Shown here piece by piece: positions 6,595 to 6,646 of a stretch of DNA of 6,646 bases. The stretch's first letter is position 1. Each line of letters starts with the position of its first letter. The DNA is taken from contig JAAZDA010000117.1 in assembly GCA_012512995.1 (NCBI GenBank), positions 1 through 6,646 of the forward strand, in the 5' to 3' direction. The notes under the pieces are model-generated. The model did not search any database and was not told the DNA's origin. It saw only the letters and a program-made list of their open reading frames with translations. Source of the stretch: Clostridiales bacterium. GTDB taxonomy: Bacteria > Bacillota > Clostridia > Lachnospirales > Lachnospiraceae. The position numbers were made by a program, and so were the translations under genes.

Positions 6595-6646
6595 TTGATG
6601 CACCTCCGTTGCCTTGATGGTTGTTATATGTTGATGTTTACTGATA
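6595..6646 (-). other. Leader upstream of fucI, truncated by the window edge
   Basis: Only 52 bases are visible and no coding region is recognised. It holds the fucI ribosome binding site, three copies of CATCAA (minus strand; 6631-6636, 6614-6619, 6595-6600), and a TATAAC hexamer at 6623-6628 that could be a -10 element. The matching -35 position would fall at or beyond the edge, so a promoter cannot be confirmed. Confidence 0.35.
6601..6607 (-). promoter_or_regulatory. Strong ribosome binding site that fixes the fucI start
   Basis: The minus strand reads GGAGGTG, then CATCAA, then ATG. The GGAGGT core (6602-6607) lies 7 bases before the ATG at 6594. The in-frame GTG codon at 6603 is the end of this site itself, so it cannot be the start served by it. 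Confidence 0.85.

Noticed and set aside
6595..6603. GTG start that would extend FucI by three residues
   Set aside because: The GTG is part of the GGAGGTG ribosome binding site serving the ATG at 6594.
6623..6628. TATAAC as a -10 promoter element for fucI
   Set aside because: Spacing to the start is plausible, but the -35 region falls at or outside the window edge and one hexamer is not enough to call a promoter.

Overview
The window is one co-directional cluster read entirely from the minus strand. In transcription order it holds L-fucose isomerase (fucI), a RhaB-type FGGY sugar kinase, a YesM/LytS-type sensor histidine kinase, a membrane-anchored periplasmic-type sugar-binding protein, and the first 146 residues of a YesN-type response regulator that runs off the left edge. 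The host is most likely a Gram-positive anaerobe of the Clostridia, possibly Lachnospiraceae. That rests on strong AGGAG-type ribosome binding sites, the YesM/YesN pair, a sugar-binding-protein type common in Clostridia, and moderate GC. It is an inference from style and gene content, not an identification.

Layout by region. Positions 6595-6646 are a short leader upstream of fucI with a strong ribosome binding site and three CATCAA repeats. Positions 4789-6594 are fucI. Positions 4709-4788 are an 80-base gap dominated by an 18-bp hairpin. Positions 3236-4708 are the sugar kinase. Its TGA stop shares one base with the ATG of the histidine kinase (1443-3236), which in turn overlaps the sugar-binding protein (476-1453) by 11 bases. 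A 36-base gap with a ribosome binding site leads into the response regulator (1-439, partial). No stretch over 300 bases lacks a gene.

Working model (inference): FucI converts L-fucose to L-fuculose and the kinase phosphorylates it to L-fuculose-1-phosphate. The aldolase and any transporter are not in the window. The three downstream genes form a signalling set: an extracytoplasmic sugar-binding protein without a lipobox cysteine, a kinase with a double-Cache-type sensor domain, and a receiver protein. This resembles the described XylFII-LytS-YesN type of three-component sugar sensing, here tightly coupled to deoxy-sugar catabolic genes. I see no mobile elements, CRISPR arrays, tRNA or rRNA genes.
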